Below, one piece after another: positions 6,222 to 14,032 of a stretch of 17,729 bases of DNA; within the stretch, counting starts at the first letter, position 1, and every line of letters starts with the position of its first letter. Origin of the DNA: an uncultured Saprospiraceae bacterium (GTDB lineage Bacteria; Bacteroidota; Bacteroidia; Chitinophagales; Saprospiraceae); assembly GCA_937894165.1 (NCBI GenBank), contig CALCSX010000189.1, forward strand, positions 1 through 17,729. Direction: 5' to 3'. The translations under genes were made by a program, and so were the position numbers. The notes under the pieces are model-generated. The model was not told the origin of the DNA and did no database searches. It saw only the letters and a program-made list of their open reading frames with translations.

Positions 6222-9200
6222 ATGGTAAAATTGAGATCTGTATTAATTCAAATACTTGTTTGTGTTTGTCCTCTCCTACATGCCCAAGATAAATCCCTTG
6301 ATTTTATAGGCGTGAAGGATGGTTTATCGCAAGGGATGATATATTCCATTCTGCAAGATTCGGACGGTTTTATTTGGATAGCAACCAAGCACGGACTCAA
6401 TCGCTATGATGGTAACAAGATGAAAATTTTCCACCCTGATGCAGACAATCCTTATTCTCCCGACGACCTGACTATTACTTTTCTTTTCGAGGATTCGCGA
6501 GATTGGATGTGGGTGGGTACACAGTCGAATGGACTTGAAATTTATGATAAGAAAACAGAAAGATTTTATGCCTTGAAAGATTTCAAAGATGCTGATGTGT
6601 CCGCCGGTTTTATCAAATACATCGAAGAAGATAAGGAGGGTAATATCTGGGTTGCCTCACTCACAGGTCTTTACAAATTGGATTTTTCGAAATTCTCAAC
6701 AGATAAATCAATACAGACCGGCTTGAAAGATGTAAAAGTCAATACCATTCAAAGATCTGAATCCGGCGTTTATACAATTTATTTTCACAAAGATAGTGTT
6801 TACTGGGGAGAGGATCTCGCATTAAAAAGTATGCATACGGCAGGTTCCGAAATTAAGAGAAATATTCCCCACGACATTTCCCCGGAAGAAAAAAACATCA
6901 ACAAAATATTTATTGATAAATATGGTGTCAAATGGATATTCCGCCCTCATTCTTTTACCAGAATAGATGGAAAATCCTCAGAATACACACAACTTCCACT
7001 CAACGAAAAGCTTCCCGCCGTAGGAGTTTTTATAGATTCAGACACGAGTTTTTATATTCTAGGTTACGAATTACATCATTATAAGGTGAATTCAACCGGC
7101 ATTCAATCGGTTGAAAAGAAAACTAGTTTAGGAACTTACTTTGGAAAATATATTACCATTGATAGAGCCGGCATGATGTGGATGGGAACGAATGGTTATG
7201 GTATTTTTAAATACAATCCGGGGAAGGCATTGTTTCGACATCTTCTGGAAGGCAAAAGTTTACAGCATATTTTTCAAGATCAAGCCGGAAATTTATATGT
7301 CTGGACGAATACCAGAATCGTAGTGGTAGATCAAGAAAGTGGTGAGCTTACAGAAACCGCTCCTTTTCCGAGGGAGGTGTTGAATGCAAGGAATATTTAT
7401 CAGGATAATTTGGGCAATTACTGGGTACAAAAACCTTTTCACGCGGAAGGAGTAAAATTGTGCAAATGGGATATTTCCTCTCAAACAATGATTGATTATC
7501 CCTATTCACAGGAACCAAATATCCTCAGTTTTATCTTTGAAGATTCTCATGGTGGAATTTGGATAAGCACCGAAACACAGGAATTACTGCATCTGGAAAA
7601 GGACGCAAAAACATTTGATTCCTATAAAATTCCTGCGAAATTGTCAAGTGAAGGGGCAAATGTCCAGATTACTTCAATCATTGAAGACAATTCAGGTCGT
7701 TTCTGGTTAGGCACATCGCAGGGAGTTTTCAACTTTATTTTAAATGGGAAAGAAATTCAATATGGCAAAGTCCTTTTAGAATCAAGAATTGAAGGCAAAG
7801 GATTATCTAACGCACATATTTTAGACATTCATCAGGATTCGCAGGATGATCATATTTTTTGGTTTGCCACCAAGGGCGGAGGATTGAATAAATACAAAGA
7901 AAATACAGGAGAATTTGAATGGATAAAGCTGGAGCAAGGATTACCTGATTTGGTAGTTTATGGAATACTTAATTATGGTCAGGATTTATGGTTAAGTACA
8001 AATAAAGGGCTTGCTGTTTATGACAAGAATAGCGGTAATATAAGTGTTTTTACGCAGGAAGAAGGCTTGCAGAACAATGAATTCAATACCTTTTCTTTCT
8101 TTAAAGGTGGAGACAGTCTTTTATATTTCGGGGGGATAAATGGTCTTAATATTATTGATCCCAAGCTCATCAAAAGCAATTCGGTGAAACCGAAAGTGGT
8201 GATTTCAGATATCCGAGTCAATGACATGAAGTTAAATCATACAGCGCATTCTAGCATTAGTGATAAGGACTTTGATTTAGAACTCGATCATTTTGAAAAC
8301 ATGATAACTTTTCAATTTTCCTCATTGGATTTCACGGCTCACGATAAAAATCTTTACCAATACAAATTGGAAGGGGTAGATAAAAATTGGCTTAGCCCCA
8401 CCCACACCAATGAAATCACCTATGCCAATTTAAAGCCGGGTTATTATACTTTCAGAGTTCGGGGCACCAATAATAGTGGGATTTGGTCTGAGAATGAAGC
8501 TATTTTTAATTTTAGCATACAGACACCGTGGTGGGCGAATAATTGGGCTTATAGCATTTATTTTTTACTGATTTTAGGGGGGATTATTGGGATATTTCGT
8601 TTTCAGAATAATAGAAAGGAGCTGAAGCGGCAGCTGGATTTTGAAATCAAGGAGGCAGAAAGATTACAGGCATTGGAGAAGTTGAAAAGCAACTTTTTTT
8701 CCGGCATTACCCACGAGTTTAAGACGCCGCTGACATTAATCATTGAGCCTTTAAGGCAGGTTATTGAAGATATCGATGATCCGAAGATTAAAGCCAAGCT
8801 TGAGTTAGCGGGAAGTAATAGTCACAAACTGCTCAAGTTGGTAAATGATTTGCTGGACATGTCGAAGCTTGAGGATGGGAAATTGAAATTGGTGAAGAGC
8901 AAAGTGAATTTATCTTCATTTATAGGGGAGATTTGTGAAAACTTCATGGCCATTGCTGAGCAGCGCAATATTCAAATCGTATTTAGAAGTGAGAAAGATG
9001 TCAATTTTTTGACTGACCACTCCAAATTTGAATTGGTTATGAATAATCTACTTATGAATGCTGTCAAATATACACCTGAGGGCGGGGAAATCGAGGTGTT
9101 GTTGAAAAAGGTGTCTGGGCAAAGCGGGAAGGAAATAGCTATTAGTGTCAAGGATAATGGCATTGGTATTGAGTCGGAGGAGCGGGAGAAAATATTTGAT

Positions 9201-10232
9201 CGTTTCTATCAGGTTGATAGCATGGTGAATAGCAGTGGTGGCGGAACAGGAATTGGGCTGGCACTAACCAGAGAGCTGGTAGAACTGATGGGAGGTCGGA
9301 TCTTTTTGGATGAAACTTATTCGAAAGGGGCTTGCTTTCAAATAGTATTGCCCGTGGTAGAGGAAATTGAAATATTGGAAATAAATGAAAAAATAAAAAT
9401 CAATGAATTACTTGAAACCCCTACCCTACCTGAAATCCGGGAAAATGAAAAAAAAGAGATCAATGGGGATGAAAAGGCTACCGTATTAATTGTAGAGGAT
9501 AATGCTGATCTTCGCATGTTAATTGGCGACAGCCTGAGACCTTATTTTAAATTGGTCATAGCCGCAAATGGTGAAGAAGGAATCCAGAAAGCCGAGAAAA
9601 TAATTCCGGATTTAATCGTTACAGATCTAATGATGCCCGGAAAAAACGGTTATGAATTGTGCCAATCGATAAAAAGCACTACCATAACGGCACATATTCC
9701 AGTCATTCTTCTAACTGCCAAATCTGCTATGGAGGCGAAGCTCGAAGGACTAAAAATAGGTGCTGATGATTATATTACCAAGCCATTTCATAGTGAAGAA
9801 TTAGTGCTACGCGTTCGAAATTTGATCGAATCACGCAGTAAAATTCATGCTAGTTACCAAGAAAAATTGAAGACCGGACAATTAGGAGACATCTGGACCA
9901 AAGTCCCCGGTTTGACTGAAGGAGATAAGATCTTCATAGAAAAATTTACCAATATTATAGCTGAAAATTTATCGAATGATGAAATGACGGTAGAAGATTT
10001 TGCAGCCAAAATGCATATAAGCAGAGCGCAACTTCATCGAAAAATAACGGCTTTGACAGGACAAAACACTTCGGAATTTATACGAAATTATAGACTCGAT
10101 AGAGCGGTGGAACTTCTTAGAATCGGTAAAGGTAATATCAACGAAATATCAATGGAAGTTGGGATACCGAATAGAAATTATTTTACTAGGAAATTTAAGG
10201 AGAGGTTTGGGAAGCCGCCGAGTGAGATCTAG
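6222..10232 (+). CDS. Hybrid two-component system protein (propeller sensor, kinase, receiver, AraC output)
   Basis: The 1336-residue protein is a full one-chain signalling system of the Bacteroidota HTCS type. In order: a signal peptide (1-21, ending LLHA/Q); a periplasmic double propeller of Reg_prop repeats (about 30-690, with repeated D..G.IWI.T...GL patterns); a Y_Y_Y domain (about 695-765, TYANLKPGYYTFRVRG); a transmembrane helix at about 776-796; a HisKA domain with phospho-acceptor H831 (THEFKTPL); a HATPase domain with N box (NNLLMNAVKY, about 940-949), DNGIGIE (about 977) and GGGTGIGLAL (about 1007); a receiver with acidic pair E1092/D1093, phospho-acceptor D1135 (TDLMMPG) and K1187; and an AraC-type double helix-turn-helix at about 1235-1336. 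All catalytic residues are present. Relatives sense sugars or other ligands outside and activate adjacent operons; here no susC/susD or glycosidase gene is adjacent, so ligand and targets are unknown. Confidence 0.95.
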   Translation: MVKLRSVLIQILVCVCPLLHAQDKSLDFIGVKDGLSQGMIYSILQDSDGFIWIATKHGLNRYDGNKMKIFHPDADNPYSPDDLTITFLFEDSRDWMWVGTQSNGLEIYDKKTERFYALKDFKDADVSAGFIKYIEEDKEGNIWVASLTGLYKLDFSKFSTDKSIQTGLKDVKVNTIQRSESGVYTIYFHKDSVYWGEDLALKSMHTAGSEIKRNIPHDISPEEKNINKIFIDKYGVKWIFRPHSFTRIDGKSSEYTQLPLNEKLPAVGVFIDSDTSFYILGYELHHYKVNSTGIQSVEKKTSLGTYFGKYITIDRAGMMWMGTNGYGIFKYNPGKALFRHLLEGKSLQHIFQDQAGNLYVWTNTRIVVVDQESGELTETAPFPREVLNARNIYQDNLGNYWVQKPFHAEGVKLCKWDISSQTMIDYPYSQEPNILSFIFEDSHGGIWISTETQELLHLEKDAKTFDSYKIPAKLSSEGANVQITSIIEDNSGRFWLGTSQGVFNFILNGKEIQYGKVLLESRIEGKGLSNAHILDIHQDSQDDHIFWFATKGGGLNKYKENTGEFEWIKLEQGLPDLVVYGILNYGQDLWLSTNKGLAVYDKNSGNISVFTQEEGLQNNEFNTFSFFKGGDSLLYFGGINGLNIIDPKLIKSNSVKPKVVISDIRVNDMKLNHTAHSSISDKDFDLELDHFENMITFQFSSLDFTAHDKNLYQYKLEGVDKNWLSPTHTNEITYANLKPGYYTFRVRGTNNSGIWSENEAIFNFSIQTPWWANNWAYSIYFLLILGGIIGIFRFQNNRKELKRQLDFEIKEAERLQALEKLKSNFFSGITHEFKTPLTLIIEPLRQVIEDIDDPKIKAKLELAGSNSHKLLKLVNDLLDMSKLEDGKLKLVKSKVNLSSFIGEICENFMAIAEQRNIQIVFRSEKDVNFLTDHSKFELVMNNLLMNAVKYTPEGGEIEVLLKKVSGQSGKEIAISVKDNGIGIESEEREKIFDRFYQVDSMVNSSGGGTGIGLALTRELVELMGGRIFLDETYSKGACFQIVLPVVEEIEILEINEKIKINELLETPTLPEIRENEKKEINGDEKATVLIVEDNADLRMLIGDSLRPYFKLVIAANGEEGIQKAEKIIPDLIVTDLMMPGKNGYELCQSIKSTTITAHIPVILLTAKSAMEAKLEGLKIGADDYITKPFHSEELVLRVRNLIESRSKIHASYQEKLKTGQLGDIWTKVPGLTEGDKIFIEKFTNIIAENLSNDEMTVEDFAAKMHISRAQLHRKITALTGQNTSEFIRNYRLDRAVELLRIGKGNINEISMEVGIPNRNYFTRKFKERFGKPPSEI

Positions 10233-10430
10233 ACCCCTAAATAAGTGAAGGGTATTTAAAAAATATCATTAAAAAAAGGTAAATTACATAAAATGGCACC
10301 TCCAACAGTAAAGTTATATCGCATACAAATTAAATATATTGAATAAATACATCTACTTTTAGAAAAGATGAATAAACCATCCCTAGTCTGAGGAAAATGC
10401 TACCCATGTGGATAAAATTATATAATTAAT

Positions 10431-10438
10431 TACCTTTG
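10431..10438 (+). promoter_or_regulatory. Bacteroidota promoter (-7 TACCTTTG, -33-like TGTG)
   Basis: TACCTTTG fits TAnnTTTG, and TGTG at 10407-10410 lies 20 bases upstream, close to the TTTG expected at -33. Transcription would begin near 10445, about 19 bases before the ATG at 10464. This favours ATG 10464 over the TTG at 10455 as the rlmD start. Confidence 0.5.
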
Positions 10439-10463
10439 GGGCTTAGAAAAATAATTGAGATAC

Positions 10464-11867
10464 ATGAGGAAGAAATTAGTGAAGGATGTCAAATTTCACG
10501 GTATAGCAGACAAGGGGCTGGCTGTGGGCAGGAATGAGGAGGGAAAGGTGTTTTTTGTGGAAAATGCCGTTCCCGGAGATGTGGCTGATGTTTTTGTTCT
10601 TCGAAATAAAAAAGGAGTACCCTTTGGCTTTGCGCAGGAAATCACCACTTTTTCTGATGAGAGAGTCATTGCACCTTGCCCACATTTTGACTATTGCGGG
10701 GGCTGCAAGTGGCAAAACCTGAACTACCAATCCCAATTGAAATATAAGCAGATCAATGTCGTGGATGCCGTTCGGAAAATCGCCAAACAGGATCCTGAAT
10801 TGGTTTTGGACGCTGTAGGCTCAGAGAAAATTTTTGAATATAGAAACAAGTTGGAATTTACCTTTTCCAACAAGCGATGGTTGACACCCGAAGAGATTAA
10901 ATCAGAAGCTGAAGTGAATGAAAGAGACGCAGTGGGCTTCCATATTTCAGGAGCATTCGATAAAGTTTTAGATATTTTCTCATGCCAGTTACAAGATAAC
11001 AAGTCCAATGAAATTCGAAATTTTATCCGCGATTTTGCGATAGAAAATGAGTTGTCTTTCTTTGATTTGAGGATTCAAAAAGGGCTACTTCGAACTTTAA
11101 TTATTAGAAATACCACATTGGGAGAATGGATGGTGACCATGGTATTTTTCGAAAATAATAAGAAGCAAATTCAGATACTTTTAGAAGCTGTAAAAGAGCG
11201 CTTTCCCGACTTAACTTCTATTCAGTACATCGTCAATGCTAAGAAAAACGATACTATTTTTGATCAGGAGGCGCATTTATTTCATGGAAAGAGGACTATT
11301 CGAGAGAAATTAGGTCATGTTTACTTCGATATTGGCGTAAAATCATTTTTTCAGACCAATACATTGCAAGCGGAGCAATTGTACTCGATTACCAAGGATT
11401 TTGCAGGGCTGCAAGGCGATGAGTTGGTTTTCGATCTCTATACAGGATTGGGAAGTATTGCACTTTACGTGGCTGATCAATGCAGATTTGTGGTTGGAAT
11501 TGAGGAAGTGGAGCCTGCCATCGCCGACGCAAAATTAAATTGCGAATTAAATAACATTTCAAATGCAGCATTTTATGCCGGCGATGTGAAGGATTTGTTT
11601 AATGAAACCTTGATACAAAAATACGGCAAACCCGATGTAATCATCACAGATCCTCCACGCGCAGGCATGCACGGGGATGTCGTGGATATGTTGTTGAATA
11701 TTGCGCCTAAAAAGATCGTTTATGTGAGTTGCAATCCATCAACGCAAGCCAGAGATATACAACTTTTGAGTGCTAAATATAATTTGGTTAAATTACAGCC
11801 TGTAGATATGTTTCCACATACACATCATATTGAAAGTGTTGCATTATTAACATTAAAAACTAAATGA
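10464..11867 (+). CDS. rlmD: 23S rRNA (uracil-C5)-methyltransferase, RlmD/RumA type
   Basis: The 467-residue enzyme methylates carbon 5 of a uridine in 23S rRNA (U1939 in E. coli numbering) using S-adenosylmethionine. An N-terminal TRAM-type RNA-binding domain covers about residues 1-60. Four cysteines that would hold a 4Fe-4S cluster are C72, C78, C81 (PCPHFDYCGGC) and C174 (FSCQLQ). The C-terminal Rossmann domain carries the SAM motif DLYTGLGSIAL (about 324-334), DPPRAG (about 396-401) and the nucleophile C423 in VYVSCNPST, with a GVKSFFQTN segment ahead of the SAM motif. Everything needed for activity is present. RlmD and the related RlmC/TrmA-type enzymes are hard to separate in this phylum, so the exact target base is less certain than the reaction. 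Its stop overlaps the next gene by four bases (ATGA). Confidence 0.9.
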   Translation: MRKKLVKDVKFHGIADKGLAVGRNEEGKVFFVENAVPGDVADVFVLRNKKGVPFGFAQEITTFSDERVIAPCPHFDYCGGCKWQNLNYQSQLKYKQINVVDAVRKIAKQDPELVLDAVGSEKIFEYRNKLEFTFSNKRWLTPEEIKSEAEVNERDAVGFHISGAFDKVLDIFSCQLQDNKSNEIRNFIRDFAIENELSFFDLRIQKGLLRTLIIRNTTLGEWMVTMVFFENNKKQIQILLEAVKERFPDLTSIQYIVNAKKNDTIFDQEAHLFHGKRTIREKLGHVYFDIGVKSFFQTNTLQAEQLYSITKDFAGLQGDELVFDLYTGLGSIALYVADQCRFVVGIEEVEPAIADAKLNCELNNISNAAFYAGDVKDLFNETLIQKYGKPDVIITDPPRAGMHGDVVDMLLNIAPKKIVYVSCNPSTQARDIQLLSAKYNLVKLQPVDMFPHTHHIESVALLTLKTK

Positions 11868-12217
11868 TGAGCCAGGAGAACGGTAATATGAATCAGTACG
11901 AGCAATTGCGGGAAAAGCTTTCGGGCTGGCTTCCGATATTGTCGAATGCATCGGATATGATCATCAATCAAGGGATATCAGATTATCCTATTTTTGTGAT
12001 TAGTAATGATGAATTGGAAATAGGAATTGCGATGGCCAAGGAATCTGAGGATACCCTTAAAATCAAGGCAAGCACCTTGGAGGAATTCGTAGCAAGGAGA
12101 CTGATCAGCCCTGAAAAAGTGGAGGAATTCAAACAAGCTTACAAGGCGCCGGATATCTATATTTGCATTTCTATTATTGCTTCGGATAAGAGTGAAATAA
12201 TATTTTTGCCAAGATAA
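11864..12217 (+). CDS. Small cytosolic protein of unknown function, coupled to rlmD
   Basis: This 117-residue protein starts at ATG 11864, overlapping the rlmD stop in an ATGA arrangement; a second ATG follows immediately at 11867, and another at 11888 (MNQYEQLREKL). There is no signal peptide. The predicted order is helix (QYEQLREKLSGWLPIL), the segment YPIFVISNDELEIGIAMAKE, helix EEFVARRLISPEKVEEFKQAY, and a C-terminal strand IYICISIIASDKSEIIFLPR. This regular alpha/beta pattern and the coupling to rlmD argue for a real gene. I do not recognise a family. A role linked to rRNA modification is only suggested by position. Confidence 0.75.
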   Translation: MMSQENGNMNQYEQLREKLSGWLPILSNASDMIINQGISDYPIFVISNDELEIGIAMAKESEDTLKIKASTLEEFVARRLISPEKVEEFKQAYKAPDIYICISIIASDKSEIIFLPR

Positions 12218-12219
12218 AT

Positions 12220-12343
12220 GTCTCTGCAAGGAAAGCCCAATTACTGCGTTACTCTCGTATTTGAATCAGTCATTTATTTCCTATAAACTCCTTGGATTCA
12301 AATACTTCGAAAGCCTTGTCCTTGAACTTTTCTTATCAGAGAC
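12220..12343. repeat. Nested inverted repeat, candidate dispersed palindromic element
   Basis: The 250-base gap between the small gene and moxR contains nested inverted repeats. The inner arms GTATTTGAATC (12257-12267) and GATTCAAATAC (12295-12305) match perfectly around a 27-base loop (CAGTCATTTA ... TAAACTCC). The outer arms GTCTCTG (12220-12226) and CAGAGAC (12337-12343) also match perfectly, with partial pairing just inside (GGAAAG/CTTTTC). There is no T-tract. The loop and arms resemble a repeat I associate with many Bacteroidota intergenic regions, but this is from memory. Confidence 0.5.
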
Positions 12344-12467
12344 TTTCCTCAGGTCGATGTATTGCAGACTTTAATATTGTGAAAGCTCAGGATTGTTAAA
12401 ATAATGGCAAAACAAACTAAGGGGAAGTGTCGTTTCAGTATGGTTAAACTAAAAAAATAAAAAATAA

Positions 12468-13433
12468 ATGTCTAGTAACGGATCAGATGTAGCAGCAGTC
12501 GACAAATTAGCTCAGAAATACCAGGAATTAAGATCAGAAATAGGAAAAGTAATTGTCGGGCAGGATGATGTTGTAAAGGGAGTTTTGATATCCATTTTTA
12601 GCAACGGGCATTGCCTGTTGGTGGGAGTTCCGGGGCTGGCGAAAACCTTGTTGGTTTCAACTATAGCTGAGGTTTTGGATCTGGATTTTAAAAGGATTCA
12701 ATTTACACCGGATTTGATGCCATCTGACATTACAGGCTCGGAGATTTTGGACGATAAGAGGAATTTTATGTTTTCGAAGGGACCACTTTTCGCTAATATA
12801 GTTTTGGCTGATGAGATTAACAGGACACCACCGAAGACGCAGGCAGCACTTTTGGAGGCAATGCAGGAGAGATCGGTAACTATTGGAGGCAAGAATTATA
12901 CACTACCTAAACCATTTTTCGTGTTGGCCACGCAGAACCCTATCGAGCAGGAGGGAACTTACCCATTGCCCGAGGCACAGTTAGACAGATTTATGTTTAA
13001 TATTCCATTGGATTATCCTAGTTACTTGGAGGAGTTACAGGTGGTGAAGAGCACTACTACCGATGTTAAACCACAGTTAAGCAATATCCTCACTTCACAG
13101 GAAATCATTGATTTTCAGCATTTAGTAAGACGTATTCCTGTCTCTGACAATGTGATGGAATACGCCGTGAAGTTGGTGGGTAGCACGCGTCCCGGCACTG
13201 AGGGAGCGGCTAAGATCGTGAACGAGTATATTTCATGGGGAGCCGGACCGAGAGCCTCGCAGTTTTTGATCGTCGGAGCCAAGTGTCATGCAGCTATTCA
13301 TGGTAAATATAGTCCCGACATTGAGGATGTGCGAGCGATTGCCAAATATGTTCTGAGACACAGGATAGTGAGAAATTACAAGGCGGAAGGAGAGGGATTG
13401 AACGAGGATGCTATTGTAGCGCAGTTGATGTAG
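12468..13433 (+). CDS. MoxR family AAA+ ATPase
   Basis: The 321-residue protein is a complete MoxR-type AAA+ ATPase (AAA_3 core plus small lid). Walker A is GVPGLAKT (residues 53-60), Walker B is VLADE (112-116), sensor 1 is in ATQNP (N157), the arginine-finger region is QLDRF (R174), and sensor 2 is GAGPRAS (R261). MoxR proteins act as chaperones that load or activate partner proteins, usually VWA-domain proteins encoded beside them. Here no DUF58 or VWA gene follows: a strong terminator comes 30 bases later, so this copy is a single-gene unit. The ATG at 12468 follows an A-rich leader with no Shine-Dalgarno sequence, normal for the phylum. Partner unknown. Confidence 0.93.
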   Translation: MSSNGSDVAAVDKLAQKYQELRSEIGKVIVGQDDVVKGVLISIFSNGHCLLVGVPGLAKTLLVSTIAEVLDLDFKRIQFTPDLMPSDITGSEILDDKRNFMFSKGPLFANIVLADEINRTPPKTQAALLEAMQERSVTIGGKNYTLPKPFFVLATQNPIEQEGTYPLPEAQLDRFMFNIPLDYPSYLEELQVVKSTTTDVKPQLSNILTSQEIIDFQHLVRRIPVSDNVMEYAVKLVGSTRPGTEGAAKIVNEYISWGAGPRASQFLIVGAKCHAAIHGKYSPDIEDVRAIAKYVLRHRIVRNYKAEGEGLNEDAIVAQLM

Positions 13434-13466
13434 GATGAAAAAACAAACAATTTGAAGATATTTATT

Positions 13467-13493
13467 AAAAGGGTGGGTTTCCGCCCTTTTTTT
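13467..13493 (+). terminator. Intrinsic terminator after moxR
   Basis: AAAGGGTGG and CCGCCCTTT form a nine-pair stem (one G-T pair) around a GTTT loop, followed by an unbroken run of T to 13493. This is a canonical Rho-independent terminator located about 34 bases after the moxR stop. Confidence 0.9.
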
Positions 13494-13558
13494 GTGGGGG
13501 AAATTTGGGCATCCACTGACCGCCCGGATCAAAATTATAAAGCTATTCGAATAAGAAT

Positions 13559-13660
13559 GGGCGGGCAGTGCCGGGCTATTCATGACTCCGCTTTCGCTAC
13601 GGTGCTTGTGTGCCACTGCGCACTGGCTCCTTTGTCGCCATCATTACTATCCCTGATGCG
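13559..13660 (-). repeat. REP-like GC-rich dispersed element, copy 2
   Basis: Read on the minus strand it starts CGCATCAGGGATAGT, continues with GGAGCCAGTGCGCAGTGGC and GTAGCGAAAGCGGAG, and ends GAATAGCCCGGCACTGCCCGC. The motif order matches the copy at 2939-3042, in opposite orientation, with substantial divergence between them. It stands out as a GC-rich island in AT-rich surroundings and has no coding frame of its own. A role in transcript-end stability or as a non-autonomous mobile repeat is inference. Confidence 0.6.
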
Positions 13661-13710
13661 GAATAGTGTCAAAAAGAAAATTTAAGCTTAAAAATTGATT
13701 AAAACTTTTT

Positions 13711-13857
13711 ATGATGAATGAAGCTATTTGGAGAATTGTTCAAAATAAAACATTCGAAAAAACTACCACTAAAGAAACAATCTACTTAAAGAACAGACCC
13801 ACCTACCCAACTAAATTTCAATTTAGTAAGTCTTTACTATTGTTTGAGAGTTTGTAA
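13711..13857 (+). CDS. Possible small ORF, 48 codons
   Basis: ATGATGAATGAAGC opens a frame of 48 codons (MMNEAIWRIVQNKTFEKTTT ... FSKSLLLFESL) ending at TAA 13855-13857. It is hydrophilic and lysine/threonine-rich with no signal peptide or recognisable domain. In a 330-base AT-rich gap a frame of this length can arise by chance, and no promoter or ribosome site supports it. It could also be the remnant of a lost gene. Confidence 0.2.
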   Translation: MMNEAIWRIVQNKTFEKTTTKETIYLKNRPTYPTKFQFSKSLLLFESL

Positions 13858-14032
13858 TCGATATGATTGAATATTAGCAGTCGGATCAATATTTTTCATT
13901 CTGTATTTTCAGGGATATATTTTACAGATATTCTGAAAGTATGATAAATGATTGCGGTACTTTAATATTTTTCCTTAAAAAGACATTTTTATAATCAAAA
14001 GCTCCATTACAAATTAAATGCAAATAAATAAT

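Larger units (their letters stand above)
13434..14032. other. Non-coding region between moxR and the pseudoprotease gene
   Basis: About 600 bases hold the moxR terminator, a GC-rich REP-like element on the minus strand (13559-13660), and then AT-rich sequence. The only frame of note is a 48-codon ORF at 13711-13857. No clear TAnnTTTG promoter was found directly ahead of the downstream gene. Confidence 0.7.

Noticed and set aside
10455..10463. TTG start for rlmD three codons upstream
   Set aside because: The ATG at 10464 directly precedes the conserved KKLVKDVKFHGIA segment and fits better with the promoter at 10431-10438.
13452..13685. 77-codon plus-strand ORF and 127-codon minus-strand ORF around it
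   Set aside because: The frames cross the moxR terminator and the REP-like element, and the minus one also overlaps the moxR coding end.
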